Both the position numbers and the translations under genes were made by a program. A stretch of 5,278 nt of DNA from Pseudomonadota bacterium. Lineage in GTDB: Bacteria > Pseudomonadota > Alphaproteobacteria > Acetobacterales > Acetobacteraceae. Of this stretch, positions 1-5,278 are shown piece by piece. The notes under the pieces were generated by a model, which had not been told where the DNA came from, ran no database searches, and worked only from the letters and a program-made list of their open reading frames with translations. The first letter of the stretch is position 1. Each line of letters begins with the position of its first letter. The stretch lies in contig JAKAZX010000299.1 of NCBI GenBank assembly GCA_021826485.1, positions 1 to 5,278 on the forward strand, in the 5' to 3' direction.

Positions 1-1258
1 CTATTATCGCCTGCTGCCCGACCAGCGGCGCTACTACATCAACGACACCGGCACCGGGAACACGCTGAACCTTTCGCATCCGCGCGTGCTGCAGATGGTC
101 ACCGACAGCCTGCGCTACTGGGTGACCGAGATGCATGTCGATGGCTTCCGCTTCGACCTGGCCACCATCCTGGCGCGCGAACCCTACGGCTTCGACGAGG
201 GCGGCGGCTTCCTGGACAGTTGCCGCCAGGACCCGATCCTGTCACGGGTGAAGCTGATCGCCGAGCCGTGGGACGTCGGACCGGGCGGCTATCAGGTGGG
301 CGCCTTCCCGCCCGGCTGGGCGGAATGGAACGACCGGTTCCGCGACACTACCCGCGCATTCTGGAAGGGTGACGAGGGCGCGGCGGCCGAAATGGCGACG
401 CGGCTGTGCGCGTCGGGGGACCTGTTCAACCGGCGCGGACGCAAGCCGTGGGCCAGCGTCAATCTGATCACCGCGCATGACGGTTTCACGCTGAAGGATG
501 TCGTCAGCTACAACGACAAGCACAACGAAGCCAACGGGGAGGACAACCGCGACGGCCATTCCGACAACCGCACCTGGAACTGCGGTGCCGAAGGGCCGAC
601 CGACGATGCCGAGGTCAACCGGCTGCGCTGGCGCCAGTTGCGCAACTTCCTCGCCACCCTGCTGCTCGCCCAGGGCACCCCGATGCTGCTGGCCGGCGAT
701 GAGTTCGGCCGCACCCAGCAGGGCAACAACAATGCCTATTGCCAGGACAACGAGATCAGTTGGGTGGACTGGACGATCGGAGAGGACGGCGCGGCGCTGA
801 CCGATTTCGTGCGCCGGTTGATCGCGCTGCGCCACCGCTATCCGATCCTGCGCCGCGGCCGGTTCCTGACCGGCTCGTTCAACGAGGAGGTCGGCGTCAA
901 GGACGTGACCTGGCTGAATGCCGGCGGCGAGGAGATGAGCAGCGTGGACTGGGACAATCCGGGGACGCTGAGCTTCGGCATGCTGATGGACGGGCGCGCC
1001 CAGGCGACCGGCATCCGCCGCCCGGCGAGCGATGCCACCCTGCTGTGGCTGCTGAACGCCTATCATGACGTGGTGCCGTTCACGCTGCCGGAGGTGGCGG
1101 GCGGGCGCAACTGGGCGATCGTGTTCGATACCAACATGCCGGAGCGCACCACCGAGGAGACCTTCGTGTTCGGCGAGGCCTATGAGGTGACCGGCCGGTC
1201 CTGCGTGCTGTTCGCGCTGCGGCCGGGGCCGGCGGGGGCGGGCCTGACGGAAAGGTAA
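1..1258 (+). CDS. glgX: Glycogen debranching enzyme GlgX, C-terminal 418 residues (5' truncated by window edge)
   Basis: GH13-family alpha-1,6-glucosidase that removes short branches left on glycogen after phosphorylase trimming; cytoplasmic. The reading frame is open from base 2 to a TAA at 1256-1258, and the text before the first ATG (86) already reads as GlgX (INDTGTGNTLN), so 86 is internal. Catalytic landmarks, numbered within the visible fragment: nucleophile Asp52 in VDGFRFDLA (codon 155-157), acid/base Glu88 in LIAEPWD (263-265), and transition-state Asp160 in LITAHDGFTLKD (479-481), followed by the GlgX/isoamylase signature YNDKHNEANGEDNRDG. The remainder is the end of the barrel (TPMLLAGDEFGRTQQGNNNAYCQD) and a C-terminal beta domain. 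Full-length GlgX proteins are about 650-720 residues, so roughly 250-300 residues are missing upstream. All three catalytic acids are present and no frameshift is seen. The related TreX type (trehalose pathway) cannot be excluded without upstream neighbours. Confidence 0.96.
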   Translation, partial: YYRLLPDQRRYYINDTGTGNTLNLSHPRVLQMVTDSLRYWVTEMHVDGFRFDLATILAREPYGFDEGGGFLDSCRQDPILSRVKLIAEPWDVGPGGYQVGAFPPGWAEWNDRFRDTTRAFWKGDEGAAAEMATRLCASGDLFNRRGRKPWASVNLITAHDGFTLKDVVSYNDKHNEANGEDNRDGHSDNRTWNCGAEGPTDDAEVNRLRWRQLRNFLATLLLAQGTPMLLAGDEFGRTQQGNNNAYCQDNEISWVDWTIGEDGAALTDFVRRLIALRHRYPILRRGRFLTGSFNEEVGVKDVTWLNAGGEEMSSVDWDNPGTLSFGMLMDGRAQATGIRRPASDATLLWLLNAYHDVVPFTLPEVAGGRNWAIVFDTNMPERTTEETFVFGEAYEVTGRSCVLFALRPGPAGAGLTER

Positions 1259-1297
1259 TCGCCGCGACGCTTGATCCAGGCCGAGGCTTCACGCACC

Positions 1298-1310
1298 GTC
1301 CGGGCCGGAC
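1298..1310. repeat. 13-base perfect palindrome just upstream of the terB-like gene
   Basis: GTCCGG, a central G at 1304, then CCGGAC. It sits in the 67-base gap between glgX and the TerB-like gene and ends three bases before the AAGGAG ribosome binding site. As RNA it could form a 5-bp stem with a 3-base loop beside the ribosome binding site; as DNA it could be a small operator. In DNA this GC-rich, short GC palindromes arise often by chance, so no function is claimed. Confidence 0.3.
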
Positions 1311-1313
1311 CCG

Positions 1314-1319
1314 AAGGAG
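1314..1319 (+). promoter_or_regulatory. Ribosome binding site of the TerB-like gene
   Basis: AAGGAG, six bases before the ATG at 1326. It is the best Shine-Dalgarno match in the window and fixes the start of the TerB-like gene. Confidence 0.8.
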
Positions 1320-1325
1320 AGGACG

Positions 1326-1760
1326 ATGCTCGCCCGCACCGGCTTGGAACCGCAGGAGGCGCTGGTCTGCACCATGGTGCTCATCGCTGCGGCAGGCGCC
1401 GGGATCACCGACCGGGAAATCGGGGTGATGGCCGGGCTGGTGCAGACCCTGCCGGTGTTCCACGACTTCTCCTCCGCACGGCTGGACAGCGCGACCGGGG
1501 CCGCGGTGGCCCTGCTGCGGGAGGAGGAGGGGCTGAACCACGCCGGGCGCCTGATCCGCGAGGCGCTGGAGCCGCGGCTGCGCGAGACCGCCTATGCGCT
1601 GGCCTGCGAGGTGGTGGCGGCCGACCGCTTCGCCGAGCAGGACAGCCTGCGGATGCTGGAATTCGTCAAGGCGGAACTGCACCTCGATCCCCTGGTCGCC
1701 GCCGCCATCGAGCGCGGCGCCCGCGCCCGCCATCAGCTCGCCGACCCCGCCCGAGGCTGA
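1326..1760 (+). CDS. TerB-like (tellurite resistance TerB family) helical protein, 144 aa
   Basis: Small soluble protein predicted to be almost all alpha-helical, with no signal peptide or membrane segment, so probably cytoplasmic. It resembles the stand-alone TerB-fold proteins of alphaproteobacteria: an N-terminal helix (EPQEALVCTMVLIAAAGAGITDREI, residues 8-31), the segment TLPVFHDF (41-48), and a second half with LRETAYALACEVVAADRFAEQDSLRML (85-111) and a basic end (AAIERGARARH, 126-136). The fold is two related helical bundles, each with an acidic loop that can bind metal in characterised TerB proteins. Here the second loop keeps Asp100 and Glu104, while the position I expect to be Asp in the first loop appears to be Gly24. 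No other ter genes (terC, terD, terZ) are in the window, so a role in tellurite resistance should not be assumed; the function of lone homologues is not established. The start is chosen by the AAGGAG at 1314-1319. It follows glgX by 67 bases and could be cotranscribed with it. Confidence 0.82.
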   Translation: MLARTGLEPQEALVCTMVLIAAAGAGITDREIGVMAGLVQTLPVFHDFSSARLDSATGAAVALLREEEGLNHAGRLIREALEPRLRETAYALACEVVAADRFAEQDSLRMLEFVKAELHLDPLVAAAIERGARARHQLADPARG

Positions 1761-1776
1761 CCGGCCCGCCGGCCGG
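1761..1776 (+). terminator. Short GC hairpin directly after the terB-like stop codon (weak terminator candidate)
   Basis: CCGGCC (1761-1766) and GGCCGG (1771-1776) form a perfect 6-bp stem with a 4-base loop, beginning at the first base after the TGA. No run of T follows (the next bases are CGATTCTTGG), so it is not a convincing intrinsic terminator. It may slow polymerase or protect the 3' end, or be chance in GC-rich DNA. Confidence 0.25.
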
Positions 1777-1795
1777 CGATTCTTGGATGCACCGC

Positions 1796-1824
1796 TTGAC
1801 CGGGAGGCGCAGCGCTGTTGTGCT
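1796..1824 (+). promoter_or_regulatory. Weak sigma70-like promoter candidate for the ABC importer operon
   Basis: TTGACC (1796-1801) is close to a -35 box. Seventeen bases later, TGTGCT (1819-1824) is a poor -10 box. The pair lies in the only gap (1761-1856) where a promoter for the importer operon would be expected, next to a small AT-richer patch around 1778-1788. The -35 match is fair and the -10 match weak, so this is a suggestion only. Confidence 0.2.
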
Positions 1825-1841
1825 GCCGCCGCGCGGGCGGA

Positions 1842-1850
1842 GGGGAGAGG
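1842..1850 (+). promoter_or_regulatory. Purine-rich ribosome binding site of the solute-binding protein gene
   Basis: A purine run (GGGGAGAGG) ends six bases before the ATG at 1857, with its GGAG nine bases away. Together with the signal peptide that begins at this ATG, it supports 1857 over the in-frame TTG at 1818. Confidence 0.6.
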
Positions 1851-1856
1851 CGGGAG

Positions 1857-3365
1857 ATGAACCGAAGGATTGCGGCGTTGGCAGCGGGGGCGTTGCTGGC
1901 GGCGGGGACCGCCCTGGCCGCCGGGACGGCGCTGGCCGCGGGGACGGACGCGGCGAAGGACAGCCTGACGCTGGGCATGGTGCTGGAACCCCCGCATCTC
2001 GACCCGACGGCGGGCGCAGCGTCGGCGATCCGGGAAGTCACCTACGCCAACATCTATGAGGGTCTGACGCGGATCGACCATGACGGGCAGGTGCGGCCCG
2101 GACTCGCGGAAAGCTGGTCGATCTCCACGGACGGGCTGACCTACACGTTCAAGCTGGTCGGCGGCGTGAAATTCCACGACGGTTCGCCGTTCAACTGTGA
2201 CGTGGTCAAGTTCTCCTACGGCCGCGCGACGGCGCCGGACAGCGTGAACGCGCAGAAGCAGTTGTTCGAGCCGATCGCCGACGTGTCGTGCCCCGACCAG
2301 TACACCGCGGTGGTCAAGCTGAAGCGGCCGACGGCGCTGTTCCTGTTCGACATGGGCTGGGGCGATGCGGTGATGGTCTCGCCGAAATCGGCCGCCACCA
2401 ACAAGACTGATCCGGTCGGCACGGGGCCGTTCCGCTTCAAACAGTGGGTGCATGGCGACCGGGTGGTGCTGGAACGCAACCCGGATTATTGGGGCGCCGC
2501 GCCGAAGCTGAAGACCGTGACGTTCAAGTTCGTCGCCGATCCGTCCGCCGCCACCGCCGCGGTGCTGGCCGGCGATATCGACGCCTTCCCGCTGTTCCCG
2601 GCGCCGGAGGCGATCGACCAGTTCAAGGCCGATCCGCGCTTCAAGGTGGTGATCGGCACCACCGAAGGGAAAACCATCGTCGCCCTGAACAACACGCGCA
2701 AGCCGTTCGACGATGTTCGCGTGCGCCGCGCGCTGACCTATGCGATCGACCGCAGCGCGCTGATCGACGCGGCGATGTCCGGCTACGGCAAGCCGATCGG
2801 CTCGCATTACGTGCCGACCGATCCGGGCTATGTCGATCTCACCGGCACCTATCCGTACGATCCGGAGAAGGCGAAGCAACTGCTGAAGGACGCCGGGGTG
2901 GCCCCGGGCACGGAAATCACCATCATGCTGCCGCCGCCGTCCTACGCGCGCCGCGGCGGCGAGGTGATCGCCGCGATGTGGGAGAAGGTCGGGATCAAGA
3001 CCAAGCTGGTGCCGATCGAATGGGCGCAGTGGCTGGACCAGGTGTTCATGCGCACCGACTATCAGGCGACCATCATCTCCCACACCGAGGCGCGCGATCT
3101 GGATATCTATGCGCGCGACAAATACTACTTCAACTACCACAGCGACGCTTACCGCGCCCTGTACGAGAAGTTCGTGCAGACGGTGGACGCGAAGGCGCAG
3201 CTCGAACTGGTGGGCGAGCTGCAGAAGAAGCTCGCCGAGGACGAGCCGAACGTGTTCCTGTTCGCGCTCGCCAAGGTCGGCGTCGCCAACGCGAAGCTGC
3301 GCGGTTTGTGGGAGAATGATCCGGTGCCGGCGAACGACGTGACGGGCGTGAGCTGGGCGGAGTAG
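1857..3365 (+). CDS. ABC transporter periplasmic solute-binding protein, dipeptide/nickel/oligopeptide family (SBP_bac_5), 502 aa
   Basis: Periplasmic receptor that delivers a solute to the permeases encoded next. The start at 1857 gives a Sec signal peptide: basic MNRR, an Ala/Leu/Gly core, and possible signal peptidase I sites after ALA at residues 21 or 27. There is no lipobox cysteine, so the mature protein should be soluble. Family landmarks: LEPPHLDP near the mature N-terminus; the YEGLTRID...GLAESWSIS...YTFKL...VKFHDGSPF block; VGTGPFRF (187-194); LERNPDYWG (205-213); DVRVRRALTYAIDR (286-299); and a C-terminal ISHTEARDLDIYARDKYYFNY stretch (H409-Y427). Length is typical (about 500-540). 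Exactly two cysteines are present, Cys114 and Cys145, a possible disulfide. The substrate is not determined: this family binds peptides, nickel complexes, opines, glutathione and others. The signal peptide contains a threefold tandem repeat (see separate entry). It is the first gene of the importer operon and carries the operon's only clear ribosome binding site. Confidence 0.94.
   Translation: MNRRIAALAAGALLAAGTALAAGTALAAGTDAAKDSLTLGMVLEPPHLDPTAGAASAIREVTYANIYEGLTRIDHDGQVRPGLAESWSISTDGLTYTFKLVGGVKFHDGSPFNCDVVKFSYGRATAPDSVNAQKQLFEPIADVSCPDQYTAVVKLKRPTALFLFDMGWGDAVMVSPKSAATNKTDPVGTGPFRFKQWVHGDRVVLERNPDYWGAAPKLKTVTFKFVADPSAATAAVLAGDIDAFPLFPAPEAIDQFKADPRFKVVIGTTEGKTIVALNNTRKPFDDVRVRRALTYAIDRSALIDAAMSGYGKPIGSHYVPTDPGYVDLTGTYPYDPEKAKQLLKDAGVAPGTEITIMLPPPSYARRGGEVIAAMWEKVGIKTKLVPIEWAQWLDQVFMRTDYQATIISHTEARDLDIYARDKYYFNYHSDAYRALYEKFVQTVDAKAQLELVGELQKKLAEDEPNVFLFALAKVGVANAKLRGLWENDPVPANDVTGVSWAE
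1896..1949 (+). repeat. Three tandem 18-base units inside the signal peptide coding region
   Basis: Units 1896-1913, 1914-1931 and 1932-1949 each begin CTGGC and encode LAAGTA, LAAGTA and LAAGTD (residues 14-31). They differ mainly at third codon positions, which points to an older duplication kept in frame rather than fresh slippage. The repeat makes up the end of the hydrophobic core and duplicates the ALA-A cleavage-site context. Confidence 0.85.
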
Positions 3366-3371
3366 CGGCGT

Positions 3372-3432
3372 GCCGGCCGTCCCCGCCGCCTTCGCCGATC
3401 GCCTTCTGCCGCCTGCGGGGTAAGTCGCCGGC
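3372..3432 (+). promoter_or_regulatory. Nested inverted repeat spanning the binding protein/permease gap
   Basis: The outer arms GCCGGC (3372-3377) and GCCGGC (3427-3432) can pair, and nested within them CCCCGC (3381-3386) pairs with GCGGGG (3415-3420), leaving a 28-base pyrimidine-rich loop. The outer 3' arm ends immediately before the GTG start of the permease, and the inner 3' arm contains the only G-rich tract that could serve as its ribosome binding site. Such structures between binding protein and permease genes are known in other importers to keep binding protein levels higher than permease levels. Here the function is inferred, and the arms are only 6 bp each in GC-rich DNA. Confidence 0.35.
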
Positions 3433-4383
3433 GTGTCCAGCTTTCTGCTTCGCCGCCTGCTGATCCTGCTGGCGACGCTGCTGGCGGCGTCGCTGGTGGT
3501 GTTCGCCGTGTTGCAGATCCTGCCCGGCGATCCCGCTGCGATCATGCTCGGCACCGGCGCGCGCGCCGACACGCTGGCCGCACTGCGCCACCGGCTCGGC
3601 CTGGATGCGCCGCTGGCGCTGCGCTACCTGCACTGGATGGTCGGCATGCTGACCGGGGATTTCGGCGTCAGCTACACCTACAGCGTGCCCGTCCGCGTGT
3701 TGGTGGCGGAGCGTGTGATGGTCAGCCTGCCGCTGGCGCTGCTGGCGATCGTGCTGTCCACCGCGATCGCCATTCCGGTGGGCGTGCTGGCCGCCGCGCG
3801 GCGCGGGCGGGCGGCCGATGCAGCGACCATGGGCATCGCCCAGATCGGCGTCGCGATCCCGAATTTCTGGCTCGGGCTGCTGCTGATCCTGCTGTTCGCG
3901 ATCCGGCTTCCCTGGCTGCCGGCCAGCGGCTTTCCGGGATGGGGTGCGGGCGCATGGCCGGCGCTGCGCGCCCTGGTGCTGCCGGCGCTGGCGCTGGCGC
4001 TGCCGCAGGCCGCGATCCTCGCCCGCGTCACCCGCGCCGCGGTGATCGAGACGCTGGGCGAAGATTTCGTCCGCACCGCGCGCGCCAAGGGACTGACCCG
4101 CAACGCCGCGCTGTGGCGCCATGCGGTGCCGAACGCGCTGGTGCCCGTGGTCACGCTGATCGGGTTGCAATTCTCCTTCCTGCTGGCCGGCACGGTGATC
4201 GTGGAAAACGTGTTCACCCTGCCGGGTCTCGGCCGGCTGGTGTTCCAGGCGATCGCGCAGCGCGACCTGATCGTGGTGCAGGACCTCGTCGTGCTGCTCG
4301 CCGGCAGCGTCATCCTGGTGAATTTTCTGGTCGATCTCGCCGCCGCTTGGATCGATCCGCGGCAGCGCCGCAGCGGGGCATGA
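3433..4383 (+). CDS. ABC transporter permease, DppB/OppB type, 316 aa
   Basis: Inner-membrane channel subunit, partner of the downstream DppC-type permease. It begins with GTG at 3433; an in-frame TAA at 3421-3423 rules out any longer start, and this start keeps the complete first membrane helix (FLLRRLLILLATLLAASLVVFAVLQILPGDPA). About six membrane segments are visible, near residues 9-30, 98-120, 134-158, 178-198, 237-258 and 284-306. Family signatures are LPGDPA (30-35), LRHRLGLDAPLALRYLHW (51-68), GDFGVSY (75-81), and the cytoplasmic EAA loop EDFVRTARAKGLTRNAALWRHAVPNALVPV (about 210-239), which docks onto the ATPase. FTLPGLGRLVFQAIAQRD (261-278) is also typical. Length is normal (about 305-340). 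There is no clear ribosome binding site: only GGGG at 3417-3420, 12 bases away. It lies 67 bases after the binding protein gene and 7 before the next permease gene. Substrate is unknown. Confidence 0.94.
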   Translation: MSSFLLRRLLILLATLLAASLVVFAVLQILPGDPAAIMLGTGARADTLAALRHRLGLDAPLALRYLHWMVGMLTGDFGVSYTYSVPVRVLVAERVMVSLPLALLAIVLSTAIAIPVGVLAAARRGRAADAATMGIAQIGVAIPNFWLGLLLILLFAIRLPWLPASGFPGWGAGAWPALRALVLPALALALPQAAILARVTRAAVIETLGEDFVRTARAKGLTRNAALWRHAVPNALVPVVTLIGLQFSFLLAGTVIVENVFTLPGLGRLVFQAIAQRDLIVVQDLVVLLAGSVILVNFLVDLAAAWIDPRQRRSGA

Positions 4384-4390
4384 ACCGGCG

Positions 4391-5215
4391 ATGAGCAGCA
4401 TCTGGCGCAGCCGCAACCTGATCGCCGGTGCGGCACTCTCGCTCGCCATGCTGGCGGTCGCGCTGCTGTCCCTGATCTGGACCCCGTACCCGCCGACCGG
4501 CATGGACTTCCTGCACCGCCTCGCGCCGCCGTCCGCCGTGCATCCGTTCGGCACCGACAGCTTCGGCCGCGACGTTCTGTCCATGATCATGACCGGCGCG
4601 CAAAGCTCGCTCACTGTCGCGCTGATCGCGGTCGCGGTCGGCGCCGGCATCGGCGTGCCGCTGGGTGCTCTGGCGGCATCGCGCGGCGGCCTGCTGGATG
4701 ATGTCGTGATGCGCGGCTGCGACCTCGCCTTCGCGTTTCCGGCGCTGCTGACCGCGGTGATGATCACCGCGCTCGCGGGGCCCGGCGCGGTGAATGCCAT
4801 GCTGGCCATCGGCATCTTCAACATCCCCGTGTTCGCGCGGGTGACGCGCGGCGCCGCACGCGGCGTGCTGGTGCGGGAATTCGTGCTGGCCGCGCGCACC
4901 GCCGGGCGCAGCGACACCGCCATCGTGCTGATCCACGTGCTGCCCAACATCGCCGCGGTGCTGATGGTGCAGGCGACCATCCAGTTCGCGCTGGCGATCG
5001 TCGCCGATGCCGGCCTGTCCTATGTCGGGCTTGGCGTGCAGCCGCCGCAGCCGAGCTGGGGGCGGATGCTGAACGAGGCGCAGACCTTCATCTGGCGGGC
5101 ACCGCTGCTGGCCGTGTTCCCGGGGCTTGCCATCACGCTCGCCGTGCTCGGCCTCAACCTGCTGGGGGACGGCATGCAGGACCTGCTCGATCCCCGGCTG
5201 CGGCGCGCCCGCTGA
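4391..5215 (+). CDS. ABC transporter permease, DppC/OppC type, 274 aa
   Basis: Second inner-membrane channel subunit, pairing with the DppB-type protein. The N-terminal helix (about residues 10-30) is followed by the family motif HPFGTDSFGRDVLS (51-64). Further membrane segments lie near 72-95, 110-129, 132-150, 187-207 and 238-259. The EAA-type loop REFVLAARTAGRSDTAIVLIHVLPN (162-186) carries the conserved Gly and Leu-Pro positions and should contact the ATPase. The GLSYVGLGVQPPQPSWGRML stretch (208-227) and the ending LNLLGDGMQDLLDPRLRR are standard for the family. Length is normal to slightly short (family about 270-305). The ATG at 4391 is 7 bases after the upstream stop, with no good ribosome binding site, so translational coupling is likely. 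Its TGA at 5213-5215 overlaps the next gene's ATG. Confidence 0.95.
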   Translation: MSSIWRSRNLIAGAALSLAMLAVALLSLIWTPYPPTGMDFLHRLAPPSAVHPFGTDSFGRDVLSMIMTGAQSSLTVALIAVAVGAGIGVPLGALAASRGGLLDDVVMRGCDLAFAFPALLTAVMITALAGPGAVNAMLAIGIFNIPVFARVTRGAARGVLVREFVLAARTAGRSDTAIVLIHVLPNIAAVLMVQATIQFALAIVADAGLSYVGLGVQPPQPSWGRMLNEAQTFIWRAPLLAVFPGLAITLAVLGLNLLGDGMQDLLDPRLRRAR

Positions 5216-5278
5216 TGCTGGAGGTTGCCGACCTCACCGTGGCGCTGCCGATGGGCGGCACCGTCGCGCCGGTGCTGC
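5215..5278 (+). CDS. ABC transporter ATP-binding protein, DppD/OppD type, first 21 codons (3' truncated by window edge)
   Basis: The ATG at 5215-5217 shares one base with the permease stop (TGATG). The frame stays open to the window end and reads MLEVADLTVALPMGGTVAPVL, which matches the usual opening of oligopeptide-type ABC ATPases (LEVxDLTV..., first beta strand before the Walker A loop). The Walker A motif itself lies beyond the window. Position in the operon (binding protein, DppB, DppC, then this gene) supports the call. No Shine-Dalgarno sequence is seen, so expression probably depends on coupling to the permease gene. A complete gene would be about 270-340 codons, or about 550 if fused to the DppF-type ATPase; the window cannot distinguish these. 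Confidence 0.85.
   Translation, partial: MLEVADLTVALPMGGTVAPVL

Noticed and set aside
86..88. ATG at 86 as the start of glgX
   Set aside because: The frame is open back to base 2 and already encodes conserved GlgX sequence, so the true start lies before the window.
242..1066. 274-codon open frame on the - strand within glgX
   Set aside because: It is antisense to a region with all GlgX catalytic motifs intact. No domain is recognisable and no ribosome binding site is evident.
1259..1325. Intrinsic terminator or promoter between glgX and the TerB-like gene
   Set aside because: No stem followed by a T run, and TTGATC at 1271 has no acceptable -10 partner at the right distance. Only a short palindrome (1298-1310) is present, so cotranscription remains possible.
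1818..1856. TTG at 1818 as an earlier start for the binding protein
   Set aside because: It would put 13 hydrophilic residues (MCCRRAGGGERRE) before the signal peptide and lacks a ribosome binding site. The ATG at 1857 begins a proper MNRR signal peptide behind a purine-rich site.
1271..2059. 262-codon + strand open frame overlapping the TerB-like gene and the binding protein start
   Set aside because: Out-of-frame overlap with two better-supported genes; the product is Gly/Arg/Ala-rich low complexity.
1080..3572. 830-codon open frame on the - strand
   Set aside because: It runs opposite to the end of glgX, the TerB-like gene and the whole binding protein gene. Its composition (long Arg/His/Gly/Gln-rich stretches) is what the reverse of GC-rich coding DNA produces, and it matches no family.
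4380..4394. ATGA overlap at the end of the DppB-type gene as a start codon
   Set aside because: The ATG at 4380 opens only four codons (MNRR) before a stop. The real DppC-type start is the ATG at 4391.
3130..4980. 616-codon open frame on the - strand
   Set aside because: It lies antisense to three well-supported importer genes and has low-complexity, Arg/Gln/Ala-rich content. It is a shadow of third-position GC bias.
1..5278. tRNA, rRNA, CRISPR arrays, insertion sequences, attachment sites
   Set aside because: None was seen on reading either strand. Coding sequence fills almost the entire window, and the gaps are at most 96 bases.

Overview
The DNA is very GC-rich, with strong G/C preference at third codon positions. 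All supported genes lie on the + strand. The gene content and protein style (GlgX, a small stand-alone TerB-like protein, a dipeptide/nickel-type ABC importer) suggest an alphaproteobacterium, perhaps of the Rhodospirillales/Acetobacteraceae kind. This placement is an inference from overall appearance and no taxonomic marker is present.

Layout: (1) Positions 1-1258 hold the last 418 residues of a glycogen debranching enzyme (GlgX, GH13 family); its N-terminus lies upstream of the window. (2) After 67 bases comes a 144-residue TerB-like all-helical protein (1326-1760) with a good ribosome binding site. (3) A 96-base gap (1761-1856) contains a small GC hairpin and a weak promoter-like pair. (4) From 1857 to the window end runs an ABC importer operon in standard order: periplasmic solute-binding protein (1857-3365), DppB-type permease (3433-4383), DppC-type permease (4391-5215), and the first 21 codons of the ATPase (5215-5278). 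The gaps shrink along the operon: 67 bases, then 7, then a 1-base stop/start overlap.

The importer works as a unit. The binding protein captures a solute in the periplasm and delivers it to the two-permease channel, which the ATPase (and probably a second ATPase beyond the window) drives. The family transports peptides, but also nickel, opines, glutathione and sugar derivatives, and the sequence does not settle the substrate. GlgX belongs to glycogen/starch breakdown; nothing shows that it or the TerB-like protein is functionally tied to the importer.

No unprecedented system is visible. The points worth a second look are modest: a threefold 18-base tandem repeat that lengthens the binding protein's signal peptide, a nested inverted repeat spanning the binding protein/permease gap and reaching the permease start, a lone cysteine pair in the binding protein, and a TerB-like protein that appears to lack one of its expected acidic positions. 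No stretch above 300 bases is without a gene.
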